A stretch of 64,000 nucleotides of DNA, taken from the NCBI GenBank assembly GCA_031253835.1, contig JAIRVP010000048.1, forward strand, positions 1 through 64,000. The letters run 5' to 3'. The notes beneath the pieces are model-generated. The model was not told where the DNA came from, ran no database searches, and was given only the letters and a program-made list of their open reading frames with translations. Source of the DNA: Burkholderia sp. GTDB taxonomy: Bacteria > Pseudomonadota > Gammaproteobacteria > Burkholderiales > Burkholderiaceae. Below are positions 28,319-36,801 of this stretch, piece by piece. Numbering within the stretch: position 1 is the first letter of the stretch; each line of letters begins with the position of its first letter. Position numbers and translations under genes: made by a program.

Positions 28319-29653
28319 ATGACGACCGTTTTCCATCGCGCTCCGCGCGCCACCTTGCCCGTTGCCGTCGCAGGCGACGGCATCGAGATCATCGATTCCA
28401 ACGGCAAACGCTATATCGACGCCTGCGGCGGCGCGGCCGTGTCGTGTCTCGGCCACAGCAACCCGCGCGTGATCGACGCGATCAAGCGGCAGGCGCAGCA
28501 ACTGGCCTACGCGCATACGTCGTTCTTCACGACCGACGTGGCCGAGGAGCTCGCCGACCGGCTCGTCGACGCCGCACCGGCCGGCCTCGAGCACGTGTAT
28601 TTCGTGTCGGGCGGCTCCGAGGCGATCGAGGCCGCGCTGAAGCTCGCGCGCCAGTATTTCGTCGAGAAGGGCGAGCCGCAGCGCCGGCATTTCATCGCGC
28701 GGCGGCAGAGCTATCACGGCAACACGCTCGGCGCGCTCGCGATCGGCGGCAACGCATGGCGGCGCGAGCCGTTCCTGCCGCTGCTGATCGAAGCGCACCA
28801 CGTGAGCCCGTGCTATGCATATCGCGACCAGCAATCGGGTGAAACCGACGAAGCGTATGCGCAGCGCCTGGCGGACGAGCTCGAACGGAAGATCGTCGAA
28901 CTCGGCGCGGAAAACGTTGCGGCATTCGTCGCGGAAACGGTGGTCGGCGCCACGGCCGGCGCGGTGCCGCCGGTCCGCACGTACCTGAAGAAGATTCGCG
29001 CGGTGTGCGACAAGTACGGCGTGCTGCTGATCCTCGACGAGATCATGTCGGGGATGGGGCGCACGGGTTATCTGTACGCATGTGAAGAAGACGGCGTCGC
29101 GCCCGACCTGCTGACGATCGCGAAAGGGCTCGGCGCGGGCTACCAGCCGATCGGCGCGACGCTCGTCAGCGACCGCATCTACCGGACGATCGTCGACGGT
29201 TCGGGCTTCTTCCAGCACGGCCACACATACCTCGGCCATGCAACGGCCTGTGCGGCCGCGCTCGAAGTCCAGCGCGTGATCGCCGAAGAGAAGCTGCTCG
29301 ACAACGTGAAGGCGCGCGGCGAGCAACTGCGCGCATCGTTGCGCGAGCACTATGGCGCGCATCCGCATGTCGGCGACGTGCGTGGCCGCGGGTTGTTCGT
29401 CGGCGTCGAGCTCGTGCGCGATCGCGACACCAAGTCGACGTTCGATCCCGCGCTGAAGCTGCATGCGGCGGTCAAGCGCGAAGCGATGCAGCGCGGGCTG
29501 ATGGTGTATCCGATGGGCGGCACGATCGATGGCGTCCACGGCGATCACATCCTGATTGCGCCGCCGTTCATCAGCACCGCGCAGCAGATCGATACGATCG
29601 TCGAGCGGCTGTCCGGCGCGATCGGCGCGGCGCTCGCGTCGGCCGGCGCGTGA
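28319..29653 (+). CDS. Class III (omega-amino acid) aminotransferase
   Basis: A 444-residue PLP enzyme. The cofactor lysine is K269 in LLTIAKGLGAGYQPIGA. Other class marks are VYFVSGGSEAIEAALKLARQ, SYHGNTLGALA and LLILDEIMSGMGRTG. It resembles the broad group of beta-alanine/pyruvate, taurine or diamine transaminases and would act on a terminal or beta amino group. I chose ATG 28319 because TGAGG lies about nine bases before it; ATG 28307 is in frame. It lies between the C45 hydrolase (16 bases upstream) and the CMD-like gene, with which it probably forms one catabolic unit. Confidence 0.87.
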   Translation: MTTVFHRAPRATLPVAVAGDGIEIIDSNGKRYIDACGGAAVSCLGHSNPRVIDAIKRQAQQLAYAHTSFFTTDVAEELADRLVDAAPAGLEHVYFVSGGSEAIEAALKLARQYFVEKGEPQRRHFIARRQSYHGNTLGALAIGGNAWRREPFLPLLIEAHHVSPCYAYRDQQSGETDEAYAQRLADELERKIVELGAENVAAFVAETVVGATAGAVPPVRTYLKKIRAVCDKYGVLLILDEIMSGMGRTGYLYACEEDGVAPDLLTIAKGLGAGYQPIGATLVSDRIYRTIVDGSGFFQHGHTYLGHATACAAALEVQRVIAEEKLLDNVKARGEQLRASLREHYGAHPHVGDVRGRGLFVGVELVRDRDTKSTFDPALKLHAAVKREAMQRGLMVYPMGGTIDGVHGDHILIAPPFISTAQQIDTIVERLSGAIGAALASAGA

Positions 29654-29685
29654 CGGCATTCATCGAACCTTGTCCGGACATCGCC

Positions 29686-30240
29686 ATGACAAACAGACTG
29701 CCTCCGTTCGATCCCGTCTCGGCCACCGATGAGCAGAAGGCCGTGCTGGCCGACATCCTCAGCGGCCCGCGCGGCAACCTGAACGGGCCGTTCCTCGGCT
29801 GGATCGCGAGCCCCGAACTGGCCCGGCACGCGCAGAAGCTCGGCGCGTTCTGCCGCTATCGCACGGGCCTGCCGCTGCGGCTGTCGGAGCTCGCGATTCT
29901 CGTGACGGCCGCACGCTGGCGCTCGCAGGCCGAGTGGCACATTCATCATCCGATCGCGCTCGACGCGGGCGTGCCGGCCGCGACGGCCGACGCGATCCGG
30001 CTCGGCGTCGCGCCCGTATTCGAGTCGGACGACGATGCGCTGATCCATGCGTTCGCGAGCGAGCTGTACGATACGAAGCGCGTCAGCGACGCGACGTTCG
30101 CACGTGCGCAGGCGCGCTTCGGCCACGAAACCGTCGTGAATCTCGTTGCGTTGCTCGGCTATTACGCGCTCGTCGCGATGACGCTGAACACGTTCGGCAT
30201 GCGTGCGGACGGGCAGGCCGACTTGCCGTTTCCGGAGTAA
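29686..30240 (+). CDS. Carboxymuconolactone decarboxylase-family protein
   Basis: A 184-residue CMD/AhpD-fold protein. The helical pattern GLPLRLSELAILVTAARWRS, followed by QAEWHIHHPIALDAGV, matches the CMD family. The paired CxxC of AhpD-type peroxidase partners is missing, so it belongs with the decarboxylase-like members. ATG 29686 is chosen; a GTG at 29650 overlaps the aminotransferase stop (GTGA) and could be the true coupled start. Its reaction in this cluster cannot be told. Confidence 0.78.
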   Translation: MTNRLPPFDPVSATDEQKAVLADILSGPRGNLNGPFLGWIASPELARHAQKLGAFCRYRTGLPLRLSELAILVTAARWRSQAEWHIHHPIALDAGVPAATADAIRLGVAPVFESDDDALIHAFASELYDTKRVSDATFARAQARFGHETVVNLVALLGYYALVAMTLNTFGMRADGQADLPFPE

Positions 30241-30295
30241 CGGCCGCGCATTGATCGGGCCGGAGCAGGGCCGGCAATACGTCTGACGAACGTGT

Positions 30296-30314
30296 TGCCG
30301 GCGTGTCGCCGGCA
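30296..30314 (+). terminator. Hairpin after the C45/aminotransferase cluster
   Basis: TGCCGGCG and its reverse complement CGCCGGCA form an 8-bp stem around a TGT loop, 55 bases after the CMD-like stop. No T tract follows. Confidence 0.45.
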
Positions 30315-30402
30315 TCAATGCAACCAAATGTATTCATGCGGGATCAATGGCCGATGGCCGCGTATGATGGCTTGTTCACGTCGATATGATCGGTGAGCAA
30401 GT

Positions 30403-31155
30403 ATGACGAGTACCCGCAAGACCTTGATGATCGCCGGTGGGCTCCTGGTAGCCGCAGCCGGCACTGCCTACGTGATGCTCCTGCGCGCGGACCACCGTGC
30501 GATCGAAGACGCCGGTATCGGCGATTCGGCCGCGCCGGTTGCTGTCGCCCCCGCGAGCAACGATCACGCAGTGCAGGGCACCATTGCGCCGCCGGCACCC
30601 GCCGCGGCGCCGCAGCAGCAGGCGGCTGTTCCGCCACCTCCACCCGCACCGGCGCCTGCGCCGGCTGCACCCGCGCGCGTCAGCGCCGCGCCGCCTTCTG
30701 CCCCCGCCGTACCGGTCGTCAGCGACAAGGCACAGCCGGTGACGAAGCCGAGTGCGCCGCCGCCGAAGGTGAATGTCGTGACGGTCGATGCGCAGGATTC
30801 GACCCCGCCCGCGCCGCCGCCGGCCGCCAAACCGGCACAGCCGGCCGCACCCGCGCAGGTTACCCAGCGCGCACCGCGCAAGCGTGACGGCCTCGAACGC
30901 CATGCGGCCGCAGCACCGGCCGCGACGAAATCCGAAACGCCGGAGACGGCCGCGCTTGTCCGGGAATCGGCGAAGCTCGATCCGTCGTTGCCAGCGCCGC
31001 CGGTGTCGTCGATGTCGGCAAGCGCCGGTTCGTACCGGCAGGGGAGTTCGTCGTCGGGCGCGAATCCGGTGGCGGCCGCAATGACAGAGCAACTGGTCCG
31101 GGAGTCGAGCAATGTCAAGTCGCCGACCAGCGGTGTGGCTGCCGGCACGAAATGA
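30403..31155 (+). CDS. Membrane-anchored Pro/Ala-rich protein of unknown function
   Basis: A 250-residue protein. One N-terminal helix (about residues 8-28, TLMIAGGLLVAAAGTAYVML) would anchor it, with the rest in the periplasm. Residues 60-165 are dominated by Pro, Ala and Gln (runs of PPPPP and APAPAPAA), a rod-like spacer as in TonB or cell-wall-spanning linkers. The C-terminal 80 residues are Ser/Ala-rich and hold two copies of a VRES motif (ALVRESAKLD; QLVRESSNVK). It stands alone between opposing neighbours. I do not recognise a family. Confidence 0.6.
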   Translation: MTSTRKTLMIAGGLLVAAAGTAYVMLLRADHRAIEDAGIGDSAAPVAVAPASNDHAVQGTIAPPAPAAAPQQQAAVPPPPPAPAPAPAAPARVSAAPPSAPAVPVVSDKAQPVTKPSAPPPKVNVVTVDAQDSTPPAPPPAAKPAQPAAPAQVTQRAPRKRDGLERHAAAAPAATKSETPETAALVRESAKLDPSLPAPPVSSMSASAGSYRQGSSSSGANPVAAAMTEQLVRESSNVKSPTSGVAAGTK

Positions 31156-31231
31156 TGTCGGCTGCGCGCGTTGAAACGAAGCGGGACGATGGGCGCCGTG
31201 CGAGCGGTCCGGCACGGCTGCCATCGATCGC

Positions 31232-32422
31232 TCACGCGATAGGTAGATAGCGTTCGACCAGTCTGGACCAGAACGCGGAACCGACGACCAGGTTTTCATC
31301 GTTGAAGTCGTAGGTCGCGCTGTGCAGCGTATTCCCGCCGTCGGTCGGGCCGTTGCCGATCCGCAGGAAGGTGCCGGGGCACGCCTGCAACAGGTACGCA
31401 AAATCTTCGCTGCCCATCAACGGCGCCATCTGTTCGGTCACTCGCGCGTCGCCCACCAGTTCTTTCGCGACGTTGATCGCAAGCTCGGTTTCGGCCGCGC
31501 TGTTCATCACCACCGGGTAGCCTTCCACGTAATCGACGACGGCGCCGAGGCCGTAACTGTCGGCCTGCGCGTGCACGAGCGCGGTGATTCTCTCTTTCAG
31601 CATCCGCCGGACATTCGCATCGAACGACCGGACGCTGAGGCTCAACTCGACTTCGCCCGGGATCACGTTCGGCGCCGATCCGCCCGCGATCTTGCCGATC
31701 GTCACGACTGCGGACTGCGTCGGATCGACATTGCGCGACACGATGGTCTGCAAGGCCATCACGATGCTGCCTGCCGCGACGATCGGGTCGTTGGCCAGGT
31801 GCGGGCGGGCGGCGTGCCCGCCCTTGCCGATGATCTTCACGAAGACACGGTCTCCCGCGGCCATGAAAGCGCCGGTGCGAAACATGAACGTACCGGCCGG
31901 CGCGCCCGGATGATTGTGCATGGCGAACACCGCGTCGCACGGAAAACGCGTGAAAAGGCCTTGCTCGACCATGCGCCGGGCCCCGCTGTCGAAGCCGCGC
32001 TCCTCGGCGGGCTGGAAGATCAGATGGACGGTGCCGTCGAATCGCCTGCGTTGGGCAAGATGCCGGGCCGCGCCGAGCAACATCGCGGTATGGCCGTCAT
32101 GACCGCACGCATGCATGCGTCCCGGATGACGGCTCTTGTGACCGAAGGTATTGCGTTCGTCGATCGGCAACGCATCCATGTCGGCGCGGATGCCGATGCG
32201 GCGTGTGCCGGAACCCAGCCGCAGCGTGCCGACTACGCCGGTACCGGCAATGCCCGTCGAGACCGTGTAGCCATATTCCTTCAGGCGTGTTGCCACGATT
32301 TCGGCGGTCTGCACTTCCTCGAATGCCAGTTCAGGGCAGCAATGCAGCGTATAGCGGAGCGTGCGCAGGTCATCGCCAAGCGGCTGCAGATCGGGAATGG
32401 AACTGAGGTCAGGTAATAGCAT
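31232..32422 (-). CDS. M20-family amidohydrolase (hippurate hydrolase/IAA-amino acid hydrolase type)
   Basis: A 396-residue metallohydrolase of the M20D group. The metal site is visible in GIRADMDALPI, MHACGHDGHTAMLLG and QPAEERGFDSGARRM, with the late ligand in MAPLMGSEDFAYL. The dimerisation lid is about residues 185-300. It cleaves N-acyl amino acids or small peptides in the cytoplasm. It starts at 32422, 26 bases after the YfcC-type permease stop, so both form one operon. The pairing of permease and deacylase resembles the p-aminobenzoyl-glutamate (abg) arrangement. The substrate is unknown. Confidence 0.88.
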   Translation of the reverse strand: MLLPDLSSIPDLQPLGDDLRTLRYTLHCCPELAFEEVQTAEIVATRLKEYGYTVSTGIAGTGVVGTLRLGSGTRRIGIRADMDALPIDERNTFGHKSRHPGRMHACGHDGHTAMLLGAARHLAQRRRFDGTVHLIFQPAEERGFDSGARRMVEQGLFTRFPCDAVFAMHNHPGAPAGTFMFRTGAFMAAGDRVFVKIIGKGGHAARPHLANDPIVAAGSIVMALQTIVSRNVDPTQSAVVTIGKIAGGSAPNVIPGEVELSLSVRSFDANVRRMLKERITALVHAQADSYGLGAVVDYVEGYPVVMNSAAETELAINVAKELVGDARVTEQMAPLMGSEDFAYLLQACPGTFLRIGNGPTDGGNTLHSATYDFNDENLVVGSAFWSRLVERYLPIA

Positions 32423-32448
32423 GTGCGATCCAGGAAAAATGCGGCCGA

Positions 32449-33879
32449 CTAGAAGGGGCCCCAATGTATGGCGACGCCGGTTGCAACGGCGACGATGCAG
32501 ATGCCGAACCAGACAATCAGCAGCGGCATGACGAAACGCACCCACTTGACGTAGGAGATGCCGGACGTTGCGAGTACGGCCATCAGGACACCGGAAGTCG
32601 GGTTGAAGCAATTGACGATGCCTTCGCCGAGCAGCACGGCATGGACCGTGACCTGTCGGGTCAGGTGCAGCGTGTCGCCAAGCGGCGCGAAGATCGGGAT
32701 GAGCACCGCGGATTCGCCGGACCCTGACGAGATTCCGACATGGATCAACGCGGCGCTCAGGAACATGCAGATCGCGGCCATCGTGGCGTCGAGGGGTGCA
32801 AGCATGCCGGCAAGCGCGTTGACGATCGGATCCATGATCCGGCCGTCGGCGAGCACGATCGAGATGGCCCGTGCCATGCCGACCACGAGTGCGCCCTTGA
32901 CGAGCCCGCCGCAGCCGTGAAGGAACGTGTCCGCGATCGAGCCCGGGCGCATGCCGCTCACGATCCCGGCAGCGATGGCCATGACGAGAAACATCGCGAC
33001 CATTTCGATCTCGGCCCAGTTGCGCGTCGACGAACCGTAGACGAAGATCGCCAGGCACACGACCACGATGCCGATGACAGCGAGTTGCCGGGCGTCGAAC
33101 CGTCGCGCGGACGAGGGCGGCAGGGTGCGGGCCTCGGGTATCGCCGGACCGGAAGCCGCTGCGTCATTCGTTCGACAGGCGTGGATTCGGGCGACGAGGA
33201 AAATGATCGTGGCCGCCACGAACGCGACATACACGCATACCCGGAACGTCATGCCGGAAAACATCGGCAGCCCGGCAAGGCGTTGCGACAGTCCGGTCGT
33301 GACCGGATTGAGGATGCCCGTGTTGAAGCCGGCATAGGTGCCCAGGTAGATCATGCCGGCGCCGGTTTCTTTCGGCAGTTGCATCGACTCTGCGAGCAGC
33401 AGCCCGAGCGGGACGAACGCGACGACCGAGTTCGTCACCACGCCGAGCGTGCCGAGCAGCGAAAAGATGCAGCAAATGATGGCGACGCACCAATGTGCGC
33501 GCGCTCCTGGCTTGACCAGCGCGAGTGCACTGCGGACGGCGCCGGTCGACTCGAGTACGGCCAGTGCGCCACCGGTGAACAGGATCAGGAAGATGATGGG
33601 CGCGGACGAGATCATCCCCTTTGCCAGCGCGACAAACATCTCGCCCGGCATCACGCCGTGCCCGGCAACCGGTTTCAGGCTGTTCGGCACGACGAAGCCG
33701 ATGCCGTTGCTGACCGTCCGGGCAAACTCGCCGGACGGCACGATCCAGGTCGCGATGGTGGCGGCCACCAGCATGACGAACAGCAGCACATAGGGGCTGA
33801 TCGGCTCCTTGCCGCTGCGCGGGCGGGTTGGCGGGCGCGGTTGCCACGCGCCGTCGACTGACCGGCTGACGTCGTTCAT
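32449..33879 (-). CDS. YfcC/DcuC-type membrane transporter
   Basis: A 476-residue transporter of the C4-dicarboxylate anaerobic carrier-like (YfcC) family with about 12 membrane segments. Family marks are WIVPSGEFAR near the N-terminus, GTYAGFNTGILNPVTTGLSQ and GEGIVNCFNPTSGVLMAVLA near the C-terminus. It starts at ATG 33879 with GGAGGAGC in front. Members are thought to carry peptides, acylated amino acids or arginine-related compounds rather than C4 acids. It is co-transcribed with the M20 amidohydrolase, which suggests it brings in that enzyme's substrate. The divergent LysR gene is the likely regulator. Confidence 0.85.
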   Translation of the reverse strand: MNDVSRSVDGAWQPRPPTRPRSGKEPISPYVLLFVMLVAATIATWIVPSGEFARTVSNGIGFVVPNSLKPVAGHGVMPGEMFVALAKGMISSAPIIFLILFTGGALAVLESTGAVRSALALVKPGARAHWCVAIICCIFSLLGTLGVVTNSVVAFVPLGLLLAESMQLPKETGAGMIYLGTYAGFNTGILNPVTTGLSQRLAGLPMFSGMTFRVCVYVAFVAATIIFLVARIHACRTNDAAASGPAIPEARTLPPSSARRFDARQLAVIGIVVVCLAIFVYGSSTRNWAEIEMVAMFLVMAIAAGIVSGMRPGSIADTFLHGCGGLVKGALVVGMARAISIVLADGRIMDPIVNALAGMLAPLDATMAAICMFLSAALIHVGISSGSGESAVLIPIFAPLGDTLHLTRQVTVHAVLLGEGIVNCFNPTSGVLMAVLATSGISYVKWVRFVMPLLIVWFGICIVAVATGVAIHWGPF

Positions 33880-34020
33880 GTTGCTCCTCCGTTGTTGTGC
33901 TCGAGTGCCAAGCCACTCGGCCTTTCTGGTTCGGCGCCGGCTGTCGGCATTCCTTGACCGGCTCCGGGGCGCAGTATCAGTGAAGATCGATCTGGAAAGT
34001 TGCGCGGATCGCAGCGAAAA

Positions 34021-34039
34021 TGTTGCATTGAATGCAACA
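34021..34039. promoter_or_regulatory. LysR operator: perfect 9-1-9 inverted repeat with a T-N11-A core
   Basis: TGTTGCATT-G-AATGCAACA. The inner TGCATTGAATGCA is a T-N11-A LysR motif. It lies 12 bases before the TTG start I propose for the LysR gene and about 140 bases before the divergent permease start. Confidence 0.65.
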
Positions 34040-34051
34040 CGGGAGCCTGCA

Positions 34052-34966
34052 TTGGATACGGTCGAATGGAGTCTTTCCGAGCGCACGCTGCAATATCTGG
34101 CCGCGATCGCCACGTACGGCGGAATGCGCCAGGCAGCGCTGGGTCTGGATGTGAACGTGTCGACGATCAGTCGGCAGGTTGCCGTTGCCGAGCGTGAGCT
34201 TCGGCTGTCACTGGTGACGCGTCGCGGCCGCGAAATGGCGTTGACGGAGGCGGGGCGGATGGCGGTCGATTATTTTCGCGACTGCGAGCGCAATGCCCGC
34301 CGGTTTCGCATGCAACTCGACGAATATCGCGGCCTCAAGCGGGGGCAGGTCACGATCGCCGTCGGCGAAGGGGCGGTAGCGAGCCTGGTCTCGATTGTCC
34401 TCAAGCCGTTCCTGGAGAAATATCCGGATATCACCGTGGAGTTGCGCACCGGCTCGCTTCCGCAGCTCCTGTCGATGACGCGGGAGGACCAGGTCGACAT
34501 CTGTGTGTCGATCGGCGCGACGACGGATCCGACATTGAACGCGCGCCTGTTCCGGAGCGAGCCCATTTGCGCGATCTTCTCGGTGAACCATCCGATGGCT
34601 TCGCGCAAATCGGTGAAGATGGAAGCGCTCGTCAACGAGCGCATTGTCTTCATGCCTGCAGAGTTCGGGTTGCAGGCCCACGTCGATGCGATCCTGGCCG
34701 ATATCGGACGCACGTACGTTCCAGCGTTTCGCTGCGACCGGTTTTCGACGGCAGTCGCGATTGCGGCGCAGAATCTCGGTGTTGCGTTCATGACCCGCAC
34801 CGCGGCCCAGGAGAGGATCGCAGCAGGGCAGGTCGTCGCGGTGCCGATCGATCATCCTGTCGCGCGCGCTTTCGATCGCTACGTGGTCACGCGGGCGGGG
34901 CGGCGGCTCGGTCCGGCAGCGAACTTTCTCCGGCGCGAAATCGTCAGGTTGATGTCGGCCGTGTAG
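34052..34966 (+). CDS. LysR-family regulator of the YfcC/M20 operon, TTG start
   Basis: A 304-residue LTTR if started at TTG 34052, which has GGGAG seven bases upstream. The HTH then lies at residues 9-65 (LQYLAAIATYGGMRQAALGL, then VNVSTISRQVAVAERELRL), a normal position. An in-frame GTG at 33980 would add 24 residues, but would place the operator palindrome at 34021-34039 inside the coding region. The effector domain starts near QVTIAVGEGAVASLVS. It is divergent from the permease/amidohydrolase operon and most likely controls it. Confidence 0.83.
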   Translation: MDTVEWSLSERTLQYLAAIATYGGMRQAALGLDVNVSTISRQVAVAERELRLSLVTRRGREMALTEAGRMAVDYFRDCERNARRFRMQLDEYRGLKRGQVTIAVGEGAVASLVSIVLKPFLEKYPDITVELRTGSLPQLLSMTREDQVDICVSIGATTDPTLNARLFRSEPICAIFSVNHPMASRKSVKMEALVNERIVFMPAEFGLQAHVDAILADIGRTYVPAFRCDRFSTAVAIAAQNLGVAFMTRTAAQERIAAGQVVAVPIDHPVARAFDRYVVTRAGRRLGPAANFLRREIVRLMSAV

Positions 34967-35013
34967 AGGGGGAGACCGCTTCAATCTTCGTGCCTGGCCC
35001 GTCACGGATTCAT

Positions 35014-35053
35014 AAAAAAAGGACCCCGCACGCCGACCAAGGCATGCGGGGCC
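35014..35053 (-). terminator. Intrinsic terminator of ahpF
   Basis: Read on the minus strand, a GGCCCCGCATGCC arm and a GGCGTGCGGGGTCC arm form a 13-bp GC stem with one G-T pair around a 6-nt loop, followed at once by seven T. It lies about 30 bases after the ahpF stop. A textbook rho-independent terminator. Confidence 0.9.
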
Positions 35054-35083
35054 AAGAGAGACAATCCGGTATGCCGGCGGGCG

Positions 35084-36682
35084 TTATGCGGCGACCGCTT
35101 CTTCGGCTTGCGGCTGCGCAGCGGCCACCGGCGCCACGTCCTGGCGGATCAGGTGGTCGAACGCACCGAGCGATGCCTTCGCGCCTTCACCCACGGCGAT
35201 CACGATCTGCTTGAACGGCACCGTCGTCACGTCGCCGGCCGCGAACACGCCCGGCACCGACGTCGCGCCGCGCGCATCGACGACGATCTCGCCGTGCTTC
35301 GACAGTTCGACCGTGCCTTTCAGCCATTCGGTGTTCGGCACGAGGCCGATCTGGACGAACACGCCTTCGAGTTCGATGCGCTGCGTGTCGCCCGAGCGCA
35401 GATCCTTGTAGACGAGCCCGTTCAGCTTGCTGCCGTCGCCGGTCAGCTCGGTCGTCTGCGCCTGCGTGACGATCGTCACGTTCGGCAGGCTGCGCAGCTT
35501 GCGCTGCAGCACTTCGTCCGCACGCAGTTGCGCGCCGTATTCGATCAGCGTGACGGCCTTCACGATGCCGGCCAGGTCGATCGCGGCCTCGACACCCGAG
35601 TTGCCGCCGCCGACCACCGCGACGCGCTTGCCCTTGAACAGCGGGCCGTCGCAGTGCGGGCAGTACGCGACACCGCGGTTGCGGTATTCGCGCTCGCCCG
35701 GCACGTTGATTTCGCGCCAGCGCGCGCCGGTCGCGAGCACGATCGTCTTCGCCTTCAGCACCGCGCCGTTCGCGAGGCGGATCTGGTGCACGTCGCCCGG
35801 AATCAGCGCGTCGGCGCGCTGCACGTCCATGATGTCGACGTCGTACTGCTTCACGTGCTGCTCGAGTGCCGTCGCGAACTTCGGCCCTTCGGTTTCCTGC
35901 ACCGACACGAAGTTCTCGATCGCCATCGTGTCGAGCACCTGGCCGCCGAAACGTTCGGCCACGACGCCCGTCGCGATGCCCTTGCGCGCCGAGTAGATCG
36001 CGGCTGCCGCGCCTGCCGGGCCGCCGCCGACGATCAGCGTGTCGAACACCGGCTTGTTTTCGAGCGACTTCGCGGCGCGTTCGCCGGCGCCCGTGTCGAG
36101 CTTCGCGAGGATTTCCTTCACGCTGCTGCGGCCCTGGCCGAACGAGGCGCCGTTCAGGAACATCGTCGGCACGGCCATGATCTGGCGCGACTCGACTTCA
36201 TCCTGGAACAGCGCGCCGTCGATCGCGACGTGACGGATGCGCGGGTTGATCAGCGACATCACGTTCAGTGCCTGCACGACTTCCGGGCAGTTCTGGCACG
36301 ACAGCGAGAAAAACGTTTCGAATGCGTAATCGCCGTCGAGCGCGCGGATCTGCTCGATCACGTCGTCGTCGAGCTTGATCGGGTGGCCGCCCGTCTGCAG
36401 CAGCGCGAGCACGAGCGACGTGAATTCATGGCCCATCGGGATGCCGGCGAAGCGGATGCCGGCCGGCTTGCCGGGCTCGCCGATCGAGAACGACGGCTTG
36501 CGCTCGGCGTCGTCGCGGCGTTCGGTCACGGACACGCGATCCGTCAGCGACGCAATCTCGTTCAGCAGCGCCAGCAGTTCCTGCGATTTCGCGCTGTCGT
36601 CGAGCGAGGCGACGAGTTCGATCGGGCGCGTGATTTTTTCGAGGTACGCTTTGAGTTGGTTCTTGAGATTGGCGTCGAGCAT
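35084..36682 (-). CDS. ahpF: Alkyl hydroperoxide reductase subunit F
   Basis: A 532-residue flavoenzyme that passes electrons from NAD(P)H to AhpC. The N-terminal thioredoxin-like domain carries C129-x-x-C132 (SCQNCPE). The flavin domain has the FAD motif IVGGGPAGAAAA and the NAD(P)H motif VAVVGGGNSGVEAA, and the thioredoxin reductase-type redox pair is C341-P-H-C344. These positions match E. coli AhpF closely. It lies 119 bases downstream of ahpC on the same strand, after two hairpins, so it is probably made in lower amount than AhpC. Confidence 0.97.
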   Translation of the reverse strand: MLDANLKNQLKAYLEKITRPIELVASLDDSAKSQELLALLNEIASLTDRVSVTERRDDAERKPSFSIGEPGKPAGIRFAGIPMGHEFTSLVLALLQTGGHPIKLDDDVIEQIRALDGDYAFETFFSLSCQNCPEVVQALNVMSLINPRIRHVAIDGALFQDEVESRQIMAVPTMFLNGASFGQGRSSVKEILAKLDTGAGERAAKSLENKPVFDTLIVGGGPAGAAAAIYSARKGIATGVVAERFGGQVLDTMAIENFVSVQETEGPKFATALEQHVKQYDVDIMDVQRADALIPGDVHQIRLANGAVLKAKTIVLATGARWREINVPGEREYRNRGVAYCPHCDGPLFKGKRVAVVGGGNSGVEAAIDLAGIVKAVTLIEYGAQLRADEVLQRKLRSLPNVTIVTQAQTTELTGDGSKLNGLVYKDLRSGDTQRIELEGVFVQIGLVPNTEWLKGTVELSKHGEIVVDARGATSVPGVFAAGDVTTVPFKQIVIAVGEGAKASLGAFDHLIRQDVAPVAAAQPQAEEAVAA

Positions 36683-36739
36683 GGCGTTTCGGATTCCGTA
36701 TTGATTATGCTGGTCGGGCACGTCGTGCCGGAGGAGGGC

Positions 36740-36790
36740 GCGGGCCGCGCGCTGCGGCGGCCCGCCATCGCGCGCCTCGTGCGAGGCGCG
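36740..36790 (-). terminator. Two tandem hairpins between ahpC and ahpF
   Basis: A perfect 9-bp stem at 36771-36790 (CGCGCCTCG and its complement) and a second 9-bp stem at 36740-36765 (GCGGGCCGC, 8-nt loop). They lie 12 to 62 bases after the ahpC stop without T tracts. They may stabilise ahpC mRNA or cut read-through into ahpF. Confidence 0.5.
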
Positions 36791-36801
36791 CGGCGCGATC
36801 G

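Noticed and set aside
33809..34051. A much longer LysR protein starting near 33809
   Set aside because: That start lies inside the divergent permease gene and would put the operator palindrome in coding sequence.
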